Shown in pieces: positions 22,273 through 33,077 of a DNA stretch of 58,651 nucleotides. Position numbers and translations under genes: made by a program. The DNA is taken from positions 1-58,651 of the forward strand of contig JNDT01002156.1 of assembly GCA_000697055.1 (NCBI GenBank), given 5' to 3'. The notes below the pieces were generated by a model. The model saw only the letters and a program-made list of their open reading frames with translations. It did no database searches and was not told the origin of the DNA. The first letter of the stretch is position 1. The number at the start of each line of letters is the position of its first letter. Source of the DNA: Saksenaea vasiformis B4078 (taxonomy: Eukaryota > Mucoromycota > Mucoromycetes > Mucorales > Saksenaeaceae).

Positions 22273-23563
22273 TCATTCATTGAGAGCGGGTATTTCTTGG
22301 GTTCTTCGGGTAGTACTCAATCGTTTGAGGTCACGATCGTCTAAAAGATGTATGCTTTCAGTTGGTTTCTTCCGAACAGGATCCTTCCGATTTACCTCGG
22401 AAAGACTGTCTCGCGGGAAACTTTGGGCTGAGCACAAGAGAACTGGGTCTCTTGGTTACCATGTCGGTGGACGCTGGTCGACGAGGGGTCTGAGTTCCCG
22501 AGGGTGCTATTTATTATCGGCAGTCGATTGAGCTCGCCGAATATCTCAGGCTGCGAGTTTGCTTACATCTCAAGAATTCAGTAGGTCCGTCGTAAGGTCG
22601 AATCTTGGCGAGAGGATTGGCAACGTTGTCGATATAGGCCTTCTTGGCTATTGTTCATCTTCGTTAATCCTCGCAGTTCTGTCTGATAAAAAGAAAAAGA
22701 AGTTTCGCATTGTTAACTTGCCTGTTGCTGGATGGTCGAAAATGATCAACGCGCGGGTATCATCCATCCACTTGATTCTATAGCCACCGCGTACATTTTC
22801 GTATTCGCGGAATATGTCGTGCAAATGACGAGTCTTGAATGCCATGGGAAAGTCGTAACAATCCAAAACGACAGTAGGCTCATCAACCAATGGTACCTCT
22901 GCAATTGGGTTTGTCAGCGAGCACAAGTGTACGAATGGAATTTTTACCAGGTGAATCGCTAAAAGAGTCCATCATACGACTGGAACGTCTGGATTTTCTC
23001 TTGTCGTCGTCATCGTATCGGTCGTACTGTCTCAGCAAATCCTCCCAGTCTTCTTTTGGGGACGATGGTGGATCATGCATAGTCCAGTTCTCCAGTGAGC
23101 TGTGTAATTTTTCCATGGCACTGTTTCGCTTGTCCTGCTGGTAAGGGTCAAGGCGTGAGAATCTGGCCACGTTGGAGGCGGGGGTGGAAGGGATACTGAC
23201 ATCCGTTGTCACGTCTGAGTCTTCGTCAGGATATCCGTCCCGGTCCAAACTGTTCCTGCTATAGCTCTGGCGACTGTTACGTGCGCCTGACCACGCCAAA
23301 TTGCGGGAGGATCGTTTTGACGACATGGTAGCTTCCGAAAAATCAACACTGCTCCGAGAAGAACGAGTGTCTTCGATAAAGTCACTAGCGCGAGAACTCG
23401 TGGATGATCTGAATTTGCCACGGGCTCGTCTCAAACCATCATCATCATCTCTCGAAAGTCTTTGACCATTCATACGATTGTCCGAACTGCTAGTGCGATT
23501 GGGAGAGAAAACAGGTAGACTAGTATGGCGGTTAGCCTTTTCCTCAGCTGTAAGACTGTCCAT
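22273..23563 (-). CDS. R3HCC1/R3HCC1L-like protein with RRM-type fold
   Basis: The start at 23563 (MDSLTAEEKANR) opens a long Ser/Arg/Asp-rich disordered region of about 200 residues. After a 48-bp intron (gtaaaa..ttgcag) comes a compact domain: VVLDCYDFPMAFKTRHLHDI, YRIKWMDDTRALIIFDHPAT, then in the next exon AKKAYIDNVANPLAKIRP. This matches the RRM-like C-terminal domain of R3HCC1/R3HCC1L, proteins linked to RNA binding. The intron after HPAT seems to use a GC donor (g|gcaagt..atag). A last exon set reads PEIFGELNRLP and, after a very short apparent intron, a basic tail ending PALNE at 22273. No R3H domain is seen. If the short intron is not real, the protein stops at 22392. Confidence 0.68.
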
Positions 23564-23599
23564 TGTGGTCACGAAAAAAAGAAAAAGTCGTTTCAAAGG

Positions 23600-23850
23600 T
23601 AGAAGGTTTCTTTTTTTTTTCTTTTTTTTTTTGGTGGTTTTTTTTTAAAGAGGTGTTAAGGAATGAACAAGCGGGGATGAGCGCCAATAAAGAATCCAAA
23701 GGAGAGTACAGTAAAAAGGAAAAAAAAAAAGGATGTTAAGGAAGTGTAGCGAAATAAAAGAAGAGAAAAAGAAAAAGGAAAGAAAAAGAAAAAGGGAACG
23801 GGAAAAGAATGTGAAAGCGGGGGAACGGTCGCACCGTAACAACCAAGGTA
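23600..23850. repeat. Polypurine/polypyrimidine low-complexity tract upstream of the R3HCC1-like gene
   Basis: Long T runs near 23610-23645 and A/G-rich sequence at 23700-23810. The Phe/Leu-rich ORFs on the minus strand are by-products. Confidence 0.7.
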
Positions 23851-24080
23851 AACCTCCGTGACTCGGGTGGCAATGCACGCATTGGGTTCCGAATGGCTGA
23901 TTTCGAGTGTTGTGCCCGGAAAGACAAATACTCTTTAGCTTAAACGCTTTTTAGTTCTTCCTCTTTGACTGGGTTTCGCTACACGCACACCCCATCGGCG
24001 CACCCAACAAACGACGTCAATAAAATCAGCCAATCATGTAAATTTCTTACCTGACGTGTGCAAGTAGCACCGCCTCCATT

Positions 24081-24157
24081 CTACTAGGAGGTCGCAAAAC
24101 CCAGGCCTAACTAAAGGCTAGGATGACGAGTCCCTAACCGTCGTACCACTCTAGCAG
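24081..24157 (-). other. tRNA-like sequence, possible SINE head
   Basis: On the minus strand, ctgctag and ctagtag (77 bp apart) pair like an acceptor stem. Between them lie an A-box-like tggtacgacgg and a weak B-box-like ggttttgcgacc. A short hairpin gcct..aggc falls where a long variable arm would be. The loops do not fold into a normal tRNA, so a tRNA-derived SINE or tRNA pseudogene is more likely than a working tRNA. Confidence 0.3.
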
Positions 24158-24253
24158 TGATTTTGAGATAGTCCTAATCAGTTTTTTGCGCCGCAAACGC
24201 CAAGGAGTCCCTGCTGAGGGTCTTTGAAGGCTGTATAATAAAATGAATCATCT

Positions 24254-24793
24254 GTGTATATGGAACAGTGGATGCTTACCAAAAAAGCACTGGTTAAGAC
24301 TGGCCGCTTACAGGGGCTCCCACCATGTGTTCACACCTTAGCAGGATAACCTCCGCAGCGGTGTAAAAGGAATCTACAGAAATAGCTGTAGTCAAATTGT
24401 TTCTTCAGGTAAGAAAAATACGTTCCTTTCAAGCCGTTATTGGATGCATGATCCTTGTGTAATTATCGCTGCATGAAACAGACAATCCTAAGTCGCTTGA
24501 AAAGAAGAAATACATGATCTTGCGCCACATGGAAGGGAGTAAAGTAGGCTATTTTTTAAAGTTAGTTGTTGTCGATTATAAATATCAGCAGCTTACCCAA
24601 GCTTGGCAGCATCCGTAAATCGCCTTTTTGCGGAAATATCGCCATCAGAAGATATGCTTTTTTCTTTTTTAGGTCTTTGAATACTCTGCATCAAAAAACA
24701 ATGTGGGAACCCCCGATAAAGCACAAAAGAAAAAACATGAAAGGCAGAAAGAAAAAGAGAAGTGACGAATGGAATAAAAAGAAAATCCTTTAG
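24254..24793 (+). CDS. Putative small multi-exon gene with basic C-terminus
   Basis: Several coding-looking pieces on the plus strand are bounded by good splice sites. One (about 24345-24412) precedes gtaagaaa. Another reads KSLEKKKYMILRHMEGSK before gtaggc. It joins, after ..aaatatcag, to QLTQAWQHP before gtaaatcg, and then, after ttttttag, to SLNTLHQKTMWEPPIKHK and a Lys/Arg-rich tail ending at 24793. The last two joins keep frame. The 5' exon and start are uncertain; an ATG at 24243 opens a 32-codon frame that could be exon 1. I do not recognise the protein; the basic tail would fit an RNA-binding or ribosome-related role, which is a guess. Confidence 0.35.
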
Positions 24794-25229
24794 CACGTCA
24801 CCTTTCTGATCTTTCATTATCATACCTTTACTGCTGCCATACAGAGTACGTACATAAATCGCAGATCCGCGCTCCTTGTCATATAAACTACATCACTTAA
24901 GCCTTAAATACGTCATTTTTGGGGTGTGTGGTGCGTGTAGCCAGACCCTCTTCGACTACTTCTTTATTATTACATCATCTTCGGAATCCACACAGGGGGG
25001 CTGCCCCTTCATCACTTCGTTATTCTTCCCTCCGATTCTCACGTGTATAAACTTCATTCGGTTGCAGCATAACTTGTACCCTGCATACTCTGCATCTACT
25101 CTCTGTTTTTCTCTTTTTTCTTTAACTATTTAAAGCGACCAGTGTAAGGATAATTAGAACAGCAAGATAGATTGAGAGAATTGTAAAATACTTTCTCAAT
25201 ATCCTGTTGCTAATTACAGTGAATTAACA

Positions 25230-25540
25230 TCGATGATAGAAGCGCTGAGTGCTGCATTCGTGTTACATTTCACAGAAAGCATGGTTGTTTTTTATGTTTG
25301 GGCGCTCGGGGTTGACACATATGACCGTGACCAAATTTTCATTTGCTAGCCGTACGAGACCACACAGCCTTTTCTACTTGCCACACGAGTGTAGGATGTC
25401 TGAAAGTACGTTTCTATTGCATCTGGATGTTCCCTTGTAGAAATGCCAAAATCATTATTCACCTATATCCAGGTTTAATCGGTCAAGCGGCGCAACCAAT
25501 TCTTACATTTCGGTAAGTTAATGCGCCTCTATATTCTGTA
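25230..25540 (+). other. Coding-looking exons of an unrecognised gene
   Basis: A 38-codon frame starting ATGATAGAAGCG (25232) and a short exon at about 25473-25516 (LIGQAAQPILTF, between a tatatccag acceptor and a gtaagt donor) look real by codon and splice context. I could not join them into one product. Confidence 0.25.
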
Positions 25541-25634
25541 GCGCATTTTGTTAAGTCTATTTCTTTCATTTGCCCCTCGCCCCTGTCTACTCATTATGTC
25601 TGCTCATACCCCATGTCAGCTAATTTGAATTTAC

Positions 25635-25860
25635 AGGGATTTTTCCCGTTTGAAACTATTCAGTGTTACTTCCAGATGACCTCTGCACTTTGAAGTACGT
25701 AGTTTTTACATTCATGCAATGAATATTTTACGCTTGGATAATTGGATTAGAGTAATTCATTTATACAGTGATGGACTTCTTGGTATGCTATTGGAAAGCG
25801 TAAAAATGTAACTACGATAGGGAAACTAATACGCTCTTGGACCTGAAAATGAGGCTATTA
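25635..25860 (+). repeat. Dispersed ~1-kb repeat, left-end fragment
   Basis: Starts with tttacagggatttttccc, then gttacttccagatgacc..ctgcactttgaagtacgta, and the module atgaatattttacgctt. These match the copy at 40575. The array and right module are missing. Confidence 0.7.
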
Positions 25861-26049
25861 TCAGCTCTAAAGGAATACCGTGATTCGTGTGACCGTTATA
25901 CTTGTGAGAACTACCGATTGAGCGGTAAGCACGTCGAGCTCTTCCCCATTATTTTGGTCAGATCCACGTCGAACTGAACTCTAGTGGCTTTATTCTTCGT
26001 TTTATTTCTCTGTATCAGTAGGACTTCAATGCGTCATTTTTCTCGCCAA

Positions 26050-26215
26050 CAACACGTTCTTAATAAGTTACTAGAACATAATATCGAATGGGAAGGTCCA
26101 GGAAGCATCGCTATCGACGTTATAACGAAGAAAATATTTCAAGCGAAGGCACTGAAAGTGACTCTTCTGATGTGGATGAACTGAGCCAATCTGAATATTC
26201 TGTAATATGTGAATA
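26050..26215 (+). other. Possible terminal exon with acidic tail
   Basis: One plus-strand frame reads GRSRKHRYRRYNEEN, then an acidic Ser/Asp/Glu stretch ending at a stop near 26213, followed by aataaag. An overlapping frame (to 26184) is also open. This may be the last exon of a gene or chance. No family is recognised. Confidence 0.25.
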
Positions 26216-26557
26216 AAGAACACCTTGCATTCACACAAGTGTCTCCATGACTTGAGAACCACCGCCCTCGTATATTTATGGGCTGCTCATAGGTGAGCTC
26301 GTCTTTTAGACTGTAAAATACCAGTTAGTACTACCGACAATCTTTCCCAAAGCCAGCATAATAGCAGGGCCTTCTGCGAGGTTACAATTTCGATGTAAGC
26401 TCACAGATAGGTATTATACAATTGGATTCCTCTTTATCTGCTTTTTCATCTTCACGAAGGGGTAAGCGCCCATAAAGGTAGAGAAAGCATCAACAGGCCT
26501 CTCCAAGGCACTTCCATGTCCCGACACCCCGCTTGAAGGAATGTGACGACACATAGA

Positions 26558-26820
26558 GGAGGATGGTCGTGTCTCTCAGAACGTCCGAAAGTTGAGTGAA
26601 CGCTGTGTGTTCGCACATCACATGTCGTCTCTTTCAAAAGACCCTTCATAAACAAAATGAGTGCGTCCTTTTTAGAAGTGTTTGTACTACCGTACAGCAG
26701 CGATCATTTCAATCGACCATATTTCTTAGAATATCGGCGGCCGCTCAGAGTTGCATGTTTATTCGTCATCTTTTGATTCGGAAAACGATTTCATATCTAC
26801 GAAACTTCTGGACATCCGCC
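26558..26820 (+). mobile_element. MITE copy, uninterrupted
   Basis: About 263 bp that match the MITE copies at 5546 and 39620 along their full length, from ggaggatggtcgtgtctc to ctggacatccgcc. A possible 3-bp duplication ata flanks it (26553-26555 and 26821-26823), with two extra bases at the left. ORFs over it are by-products. Confidence 0.85.
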
Positions 26821-26829
26821 ATACAGAAA

Positions 26830-28195
26830 CCAAAGTATGTATCAATAGGTTACTTGAATGCTCCCATTTATTTAACAAGATTCTATGATTGCAAAACCCC
26901 ATAGAAGAGGTGAGTATGGTTCAGTCCTCCCGGAATCTCCTTGTCTCTCTGGCCCTCGGGTCTGCGCATTCTTTTCTGATGTGCTCAGGCCTTTTGGCTG
27001 CAGAAGATGATCCCAAGGTTATACTGATGGCAGAAATGGATGCTGCAAATACAGTTCTTGCAGAAAGCAATTCGTATCGGAAGCTACATCGCTGTCTCGT
27101 TGCCTGCGTCCGTTCTTGATGATCCGCTGTTTGCTCGCTGCTTAAATCTGACATCATCTGTAGATGGGAGGGTACGGTAACCCATACTTGCGTTGTGTAA
27201 AGAACCTCGGGCTCTTGGAAACAGGGTAATAAGCTGTCATCACGAGAACACATTCTCAGTTGAAAGAAAGATAGTAATGTCTAATTTTCAGAAGATCGTC
27301 GAAATTGTCATTTAAAAGCCAATCAAGTGTTGCACAGAAAACTGAACCAATGCGCGTTAACGGGCGCACAATCAGAAAGCTGTGTGGTACAGGGCTCTTT
27401 ATTTTTATCCTGTACAGTTCATTAGTTATCATACACACAAGCTGCAACCTTTGCTTCGCTCCAGTGCAGCTCTTTGGATTTGATTATTACAATAAAGGAT
27501 CATATCAAGAAGTACTAAAACAAACACATCGAGTATTCAGTATAGACACTGAAGTTTTCTTTTGTAAATTGCAAGAGTAAAGGCTACAAGTATATATTGA
27601 AGAGATGGATAGGCTGTATTCCCTCAGGGTTTGCTCCAGCCACAAAGAAGAGAAGTATATTGAAACACCGCCTTATTCAGCTGATCAGGATTCAAAAATT
27701 TCAATGTAGTACAGTTCTAATGATCGCCCGGCTGGGCGCGATCGTTGTAGAAGACACATAATATTTTGTTCCGGTTAGGATAATCTTTCTTCCTGGGAAG
27801 ACCCTCCGCTTAAGTCTATCAAAGTGGAACTGCACCTATAAAAATATCTACGGTGTTTCTTACAGACGACGAGTTTACCATTTTTAAGGCACAATTGCCC
27901 GTATGTCTAGATCAGTATGTACATCATTGTAGTAGCAAGTAGCCAGCTACAATGTTAAGATCATTGCTTGATATTATACAAATAGAAAATAAGATCGATT
28001 TGGAAATAATTGCTGCAATACCAAAAAGCAATTGAAGAAATTGAGCCTAGAAGTCTTGAAGCCGGTAAAACAGACTAAAATCACGCAATTCTTTAAATAA
28101 AAGTTATTTACATTGATCTTATATTTGTTTTAAAGGATGTATTTGCTTACTTCTCATAACCCCGCCCACAAGAAGTCTGATCTCCTCTCACAGAA
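26830..28195. other. Gene-poor stretch
   Basis: Overlapping open frames on both strands at 26889-27253 and a minus-strand frame at 27256-27447 show no domain that I recognise. The rest is AT-rich with no repeat seen. Confidence 0.35.
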
Positions 28196-28204
28196 ACATC
28201 GGTT

Positions 28205-28290
28205 GGCGGATAAAAATGGAGTTGATAAATCTCACATGAGCGTCTGTTCACCATACAGAAGGTAGCATGTTCGAATCTGACAGCTATCTC
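28205..28290 (+). other. tRNA-like sequence, degenerate
   Basis: Contains a good T-loop/B box (gttcgaatct), a perfect 5-bp anticodon-type stem tctgt/acaga with a 7-base loop, and a short D-arm-like ctcacatgag. The T-stem does not pair, the D-loop is too short, and the base before the anticodon is C, not T. Probably a tRNA pseudogene or tRNA-derived element. Confidence 0.3.
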
Positions 28291-28395
28291 AAGGTCTTTT
28301 TGTTGCCTATGCATTTTTTATTGGTGCGCTCGCTACAACGATATTTTTCTTGAAAGTGATCAGATATGGTATAGCAAAATAACAATATTTTACTG

Positions 28396-28797
28396 CTACC
28401 AGCCGGTCATCCCAAAAGTGATACGTATACCGTGAATATCGTCATAGCAAATATCGTTGGAGCGAGCGGTGACTGTAGATTCGATCTCAGCGTCCATCTT
28501 GGGTATCATGGACAGCGTCTCCTGCTCTACGCTTCCTTGCCGCCTTCTTTCGCACCGGTAAGTTGCATTCTGAAACGTTTTATTACAATATTCCCCTCTA
28601 ACTTATCTCCTTGTCAACAACATCTGAACCTTTACAACCATTTGTGGTCTCTTCTTGAAGAAGTTTGTGCAATCACACCCTAATGGCCCCTTCTTTCTTT
28701 TTTTGGGGGGGTTCTCTCGCCTGTGGTGGATCGAACTAGTCTTTTGGAATGCATTTGCCACATCAGAGGCGTCGCCCATGGATACTACCATCATCAT
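28396..28797 (-). CDS. Hypothetical gene, two exons
   Basis: On the minus strand a first piece starts MMMVVSMGDASDVANAF. After an acceptor cgtttcag a second piece of about 53 codons (GSVEQETLSMIPKMDAEIE.., ending GMTGW at 28396) looks coding by composition. The donor of the first exon is not clear and no family is recognised. Confidence 0.3.
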
Positions 28798-28799
28798 AT

Positions 28800-29558
28800 C
28801 GATTCGTATATATATTTAGAATGGTAGATGCTTTGGTGCAAATAGATCCATCTGTGTATACAACGCTTTAGAATTTCAACATCGTTGCTCTTGTACTACA
28901 GTGCAAGGATACCTTAATATGAGAGAGCAGCAACTTCATTCAACAAGATACTACCACAATCTCATGATTTCCTCTATCCAGTTCGTTCTATTTGGTTCCT
29001 GAGGTATTACTATCGACAGTATTTCTACATGATTTCTAAGATATCGACTGTACGAAGACCCTGATAATCCATTATCGACGACTTTTATGAGTATCTACGT
29101 GAGGATGACGATGCAACTCTAGGGAACATAATAACACTTTTATTTACTCACAATTATATGCCTGTCTTATTTCAGACGCAGCCGTGGCATTTCTAGGGCT
29201 ACAAGAGGTAATGTGTCATATTACATGCTCTATGTAGTACCGTTGAAGGACAATTGGATATTCATGTAAGCATACGCTAAATTCCACGAATAGACCTCCA
29301 ACGTATTCTTCTGGTAAGCGCTCCACTTCTCTTCCCTGGCGTTCCCAGCTGAACTGTTATACGCAATAAATAACTGAATGGCTGTCTCTGAGAATAGAAT
29401 GGTAGTCGGTGTAACGTTGTAAAGATAGACCATGTAATCATTTGTTTGGATTGATTATAGCAATCACCACATGAGGCGCGCCGTATGCAAATCTGCATGA
29501 ACTAAAATGTATAAGCGGACGGCGGTTCCGTAGGCCTACCCGTATGCAATGTACAATT

Positions 29559-29596
<38 letters not shown>

Positions 29597-30025
29597 TTGT
29601 TGAACACCCCTTTGGAACGTGGCCCAATTTGATTGCTTTGCACAGTTTGAGCATAGGAAAAGGAATCGATCATTGAATACTGATTACCGAATTATTTTTT
29701 TAAGCTACTCCAAGTAAACCTTGCGTCTCTGAAGAGCTAAGTCTGCACTAAAGAAAAATTGAGTACTGTATGCGGTCGTTAGGACACCAACTTCACGTCA
29801 GAAGATTAATCAACATACATCAACTTGCAGTCTCCAGTGGACGCGAAATTCATTCGAGCAACATAAAAGAGGATTCATGGTCAGTAAATGGAATAATGCT
29901 TGGATGTCATTTCACTTACACCCGAAGTGTATTACCACATAACTTGGCAACCTGCCCCACACCTGAAGCGGTGGGGACTGCGTGAGGTTGCGAGAACCCA
30001 ACCGCGTCGGAGCGGCCATTTTCTA
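28800..30025. other. Intergenic, with a long T tract
   Basis: No supported gene. A run of 35 T is at 29561-29595. Small ORFs at 29230-29498 (-) and 29770-29985 (+) show nothing recognisable. Confidence 0.4.
29561..29595. repeat. Homopolymer run of 35 T
   Basis: Seen directly. It could be the poly(A) tail of a minus-strand retroposed sequence lying to its right, but no element body is recognisable there. Confidence 0.95.
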
Positions 30026-30029
30026 AAAG

Positions 30030-30480
30030 GTCTGCAGAGGACTTGAAGCGATGAAACAATGGAATCCTGTTTCTGACACACCATTTGCATGAAATAACAA
30101 GAATCCGGTTACTGACACGCCTTTTGCAAGAGACAGTGGTACCCCATCACCGACACGCCTTCTACATGAGACCCAAAAAGCTGTACCTCTCACACACCCT
30201 TTGCATGAATAGAAGAATATCGTCGCTGACCTGAGACAATTGGGCTGCATCTTTAGCCCGTCCTTTGCACGAGACAATGAAGCCCTATCTCAGGCAGATC
30301 TTTTGCCTCAGGTAATGGAAAGCTATCAATGACAAAACGTAACATGGAAGAATATGACACGCAAACCATACCATCGGATGAACGTAAACGTACATACTTC
30401 AAAGTGCAGAGTTCATCCGGAATAACGCCGAATAATTTCAAATAGACACAAAATCATGAAAAAAAACCTGTCAATAATTC
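30030..30480 (-). repeat. Dispersed ~1-kb repeat with minisatellite, minus strand
   Basis: Read on the minus strand it starts near 30480 (gacaggttttttttcatgattttgtgtc). It then has gaaattattcggcgttattccggatgaac and tgcactttgaagtatgta, followed by at least six degenerate units of the gcaaaaggcgtgtcag type down to about 30040. The right module is absent. Confidence 0.75.
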
Positions 30481-30607
30481 ATGGAGTGATAACCCAGATC
30501 TTCTTTGTGAATGAATGAAATGCAATTTTTTTTTCTCTCTCTCTTCGAGTCTGCTTTATTTACACAAAGTAATTGTATCCACCATCTTCGTTTGCGTGTC
30601 AAAATAT

Positions 30608-31674
30608 CTAGTATGGAGCATAAAATGCGCCTCTTCCACGACCTCTGCAATGAGTAGGAGAAAGTAACAAACGTGAATAACTAGTCTTCCCATTTTTCAA
30701 CTAACCAATACCTTCCACGACCACGGTAACCATACATTGGCGAATGACCAAAGTACGGCATCATGCCTCCACGGAACCCTCCACGGAATCCACCTCTGCC
30801 TCGGCCACGTTGTGCGAACCCAGGTACGTTTGTTCGTTTAGGTGAGACCTTCGTGCAAATAGGTGAGCATCATCACAAGTTAATCGATCAGACACAACCA
30901 ACCTTTAACAGACGGCCACGAAACAAACTTTCATTCAAAATCACAGCTGCATTGACAAACGTAGGTTCAGCAAACTCTATGTATGCGTACCTAAGGAAAA
31001 GTGGTTAAGGCATCCTCTCCCCTCTTTCTTTTCTCTTCCTGTACCCTTTGGGATGACCACTGAATTTATCGCACAAAATGGTCACTCTGTTGATTGTACC
31101 GCAGGATTGGAAGTGGGCCTGCAATTCTTCTGGCGTTGCTCCATAGTCAACCTGTATCCTCATTAGCCCATCTTGCGATTGTTAATAGTTCAATATTACG
31201 TTGCCAACATACACCGAACGAGAATCAACAAGTTCCTTGTCTGTGATGTTCATAAAAGAAGAAGAAAAAAAGAATCAATAAAACAAGATCATGGTGAATG
31301 GCATCCAAAGGACACAAAAACTTTTTGTTTTGTTTTTTTTTTGTTTTGCCCTTTTTCCCTTCTTACCTTCTTCTGGACCCATTGACTTTTCAACCTCGGC
31401 TTGCATCACGCGCAACTTAGCAGCTTCATCTTCCATCTCCTTTACACGCGCCTTCATAGCCTCGAGCTCCTGTATAGATGTCTCCGTGTCAACTTCCATG
31501 ATCTACAACACGTTGCACCGCCAAAGTCATCCTGACCTTGTCAACATCGCCCTCAGTTTCGGGATCGACTGCTGGTGTCTCTTCTTGTCGGATCTCTTGC
31601 TCTGTGGTGGCAGCAGTGTTCGCTTCCAATTCGCTCATGATTCGTTGATGAAGGTCAGTCTCGCGTGAACTCAA
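30608..31674 (-). CDS. pab2: Nuclear poly(A)-binding protein 2 (PABPN1/Pab2)
   Basis: Multi-exon minus-strand gene. Exon 1 (31674-31537) is acidic. Exon 2 (31502-31367) gives a coiled coil ([18 protein letters not shown]). Exon 3 (31240-31200) carries the first RRM strand (SRSVYVGN). Exon 4 (31151-31045) reads [14 protein letters not shown] and [10 protein letters not shown]. The next gives YAYIEFAEP and SLFRGRLLK. The C-terminus is Arg/Gly-rich ([15 protein letters not shown]) and ends AFYAPY, close to the animal ending. Acidic region, coiled coil, one RRM and Arg-rich tail is the exact PABPN1 layout. It binds poly(A) tails in the nucleus and acts in polyadenylation and RNA decay. The last intron splits the RGG tail. 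Confidence 0.95.
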
Positions 31675-31744
31675 AAAAGCGACAAAATAAAGTCAATGAC
31701 GTAACTTGCGGATATTGAATTGCGCGATTTAAAAACCGAGTCGC

Positions 31745-31747
<3 letters not shown>

Positions 31748-31781
<34 letters not shown>
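31748..31781 (+). repeat. (TG)17 microsatellite
   Basis: Perfect dinucleotide run 74 bp upstream of the Pab2 start codon, so it lies in the promoter or 5' UTR. Confidence 0.97.
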
Positions 31782-31782
<1 letters not shown>

Positions 31783-31789
31783 AACACGA

Positions 31790-32370
31790 GAAATGATTTG
31801 CCTGAATACACTTCTCCAGGAAATACTTTTTTAAAATGTAATTTTATCTTATCATGAATTATTTGGTTGCTTTTCAAGAGGAGCCTTGTGCTAGGAAATA
31901 TTCTTTTTAAAGTAACGCAAATGCTAAGTCTTATGTGCCATCACTGTACGTGTGGTTTGTTAGGTGCTTTCCCAGTAAAGGCGAACCTGACGAGCTAAGA
32001 TTTTCAGGTTTGTTACTATGGTTGATCATCAATTGTGTACGGTGCTTTCTGCCTTCAAATAAAAATTTTTGTATATTTGTGTGAGAAATAGCCCTTTTTT
32101 TCAGGTGCGGCTGTCGTGCTCCGAGGAGTACAATCTTCCTTCTAGATACTCCATTTGCCGTCTTCGCTGTGTTAAGAATTATAAAACCTGTGATACAGCT
32201 TTACAGTATTTGACAATTTCATGAAACCTGGTGCTAGGAAGTGAAGGAGGCAGATGCCGCCCGTGTGGCATCTCTGTGGTTATTGCTGGCGCTTGGCTAT
32301 ACTATTTAGAGAATATAAGGATGCTTGCTAATAGTGCTTAGATAGAACCACTTACCTAGTAGAATTGTCG
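31790..32370. other. Intergenic
   Basis: Upstream of Pab2. No coding exon or repeat recognised. Confidence 0.4.
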
Positions 32371-32373
32371 TCT

Positions 32374-32826
32374 CTACAGATTCCCCATGCGATCCGCGGT
32401 CGTCAACGACTCCAGTACCATGGCTGCTGTTATTCCAGCGGTTCCGCCAAGGGAGTTGTGCCGCACAGTGGGGCTCACATCGTCGAGTGGCATCTTATCC
32501 CATGCGATGGCCATGTGTTCAAGAGTGTTAATGATCTGCTCTCGCTCCCAAGATGGAATTTCTTCTCAGAACGTGCTGGAGCGTCCCTCGCCCTGGTTGA
32601 GGTTGTCTATCAGCTGGTTCGTGGGTCATTACACAGATTTTACTCAACGATTTTCCGTCATCTCAACTACTTCCTCAGAAAGGTCTGCCTTTGGATTGGT
32701 TACGCGCCTCTGATCATCCCCTTTACTACCTTCCGTGCCTACCTTTTTCCTCTCACATCGATCTCGAAAGGCCGATGGTTGTCTGCGTCCCCTCTTTCTT
32801 TCCTTTTTAATATTGATGCTCATCAC
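32374..32826 (-). CDS. Hypothetical multi-exon gene
   Basis: Minus-strand pieces look coding. MMSINIKKERKRGRRQPSAF ends at a good donor (gtaggc) and joins in frame, after ccaaag, to ADLSEEVVEMTEN. A later piece reads EREQIINTLEHMAIAWDKMP and ends at a stop at 32374. The middle junction is not resolved (an in-frame stop must be spliced out). A perfect donor-like ctag|gtaagt lies just after the stop (about 32354). I recognise no family. The strongly basic start suggests a nuclear or nucleic-acid-binding protein, as a guess. Confidence 0.4.
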
Positions 32827-33077
32827 CGAAGATTGTCATGCTGAGATAAATCCTGCAAAATCATAGCTTTTAGAAGGTCCGTAGGCACTTGCACTTAACC
32901 GGTGCATTTCTGTAAGCATATTTATGATTCACGTTGGGATGAAAAATAACAAATTCCGTTTAGAAAAGCGATGCAACGTTGTTATATTTACATTGAATCT
33001 AGCAGTATTTACAAAAGCAATTGAGAAATGCGTATAGAAAATATCTATGTTAGGTTTATAGAGGATATGATAGAAGT

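Noticed and set aside
22262..22531. 89-codon plus-strand ORF
   Set aside because: It is the reverse side of the C-terminal exons of the R3HCC1-like gene.
26596..26904. 102-codon ORF beginning in the MITE
   Set aside because: Most of it is MITE sequence. The other MITE copies have a similar open frame (39663-40028) only because they are the same repeat.
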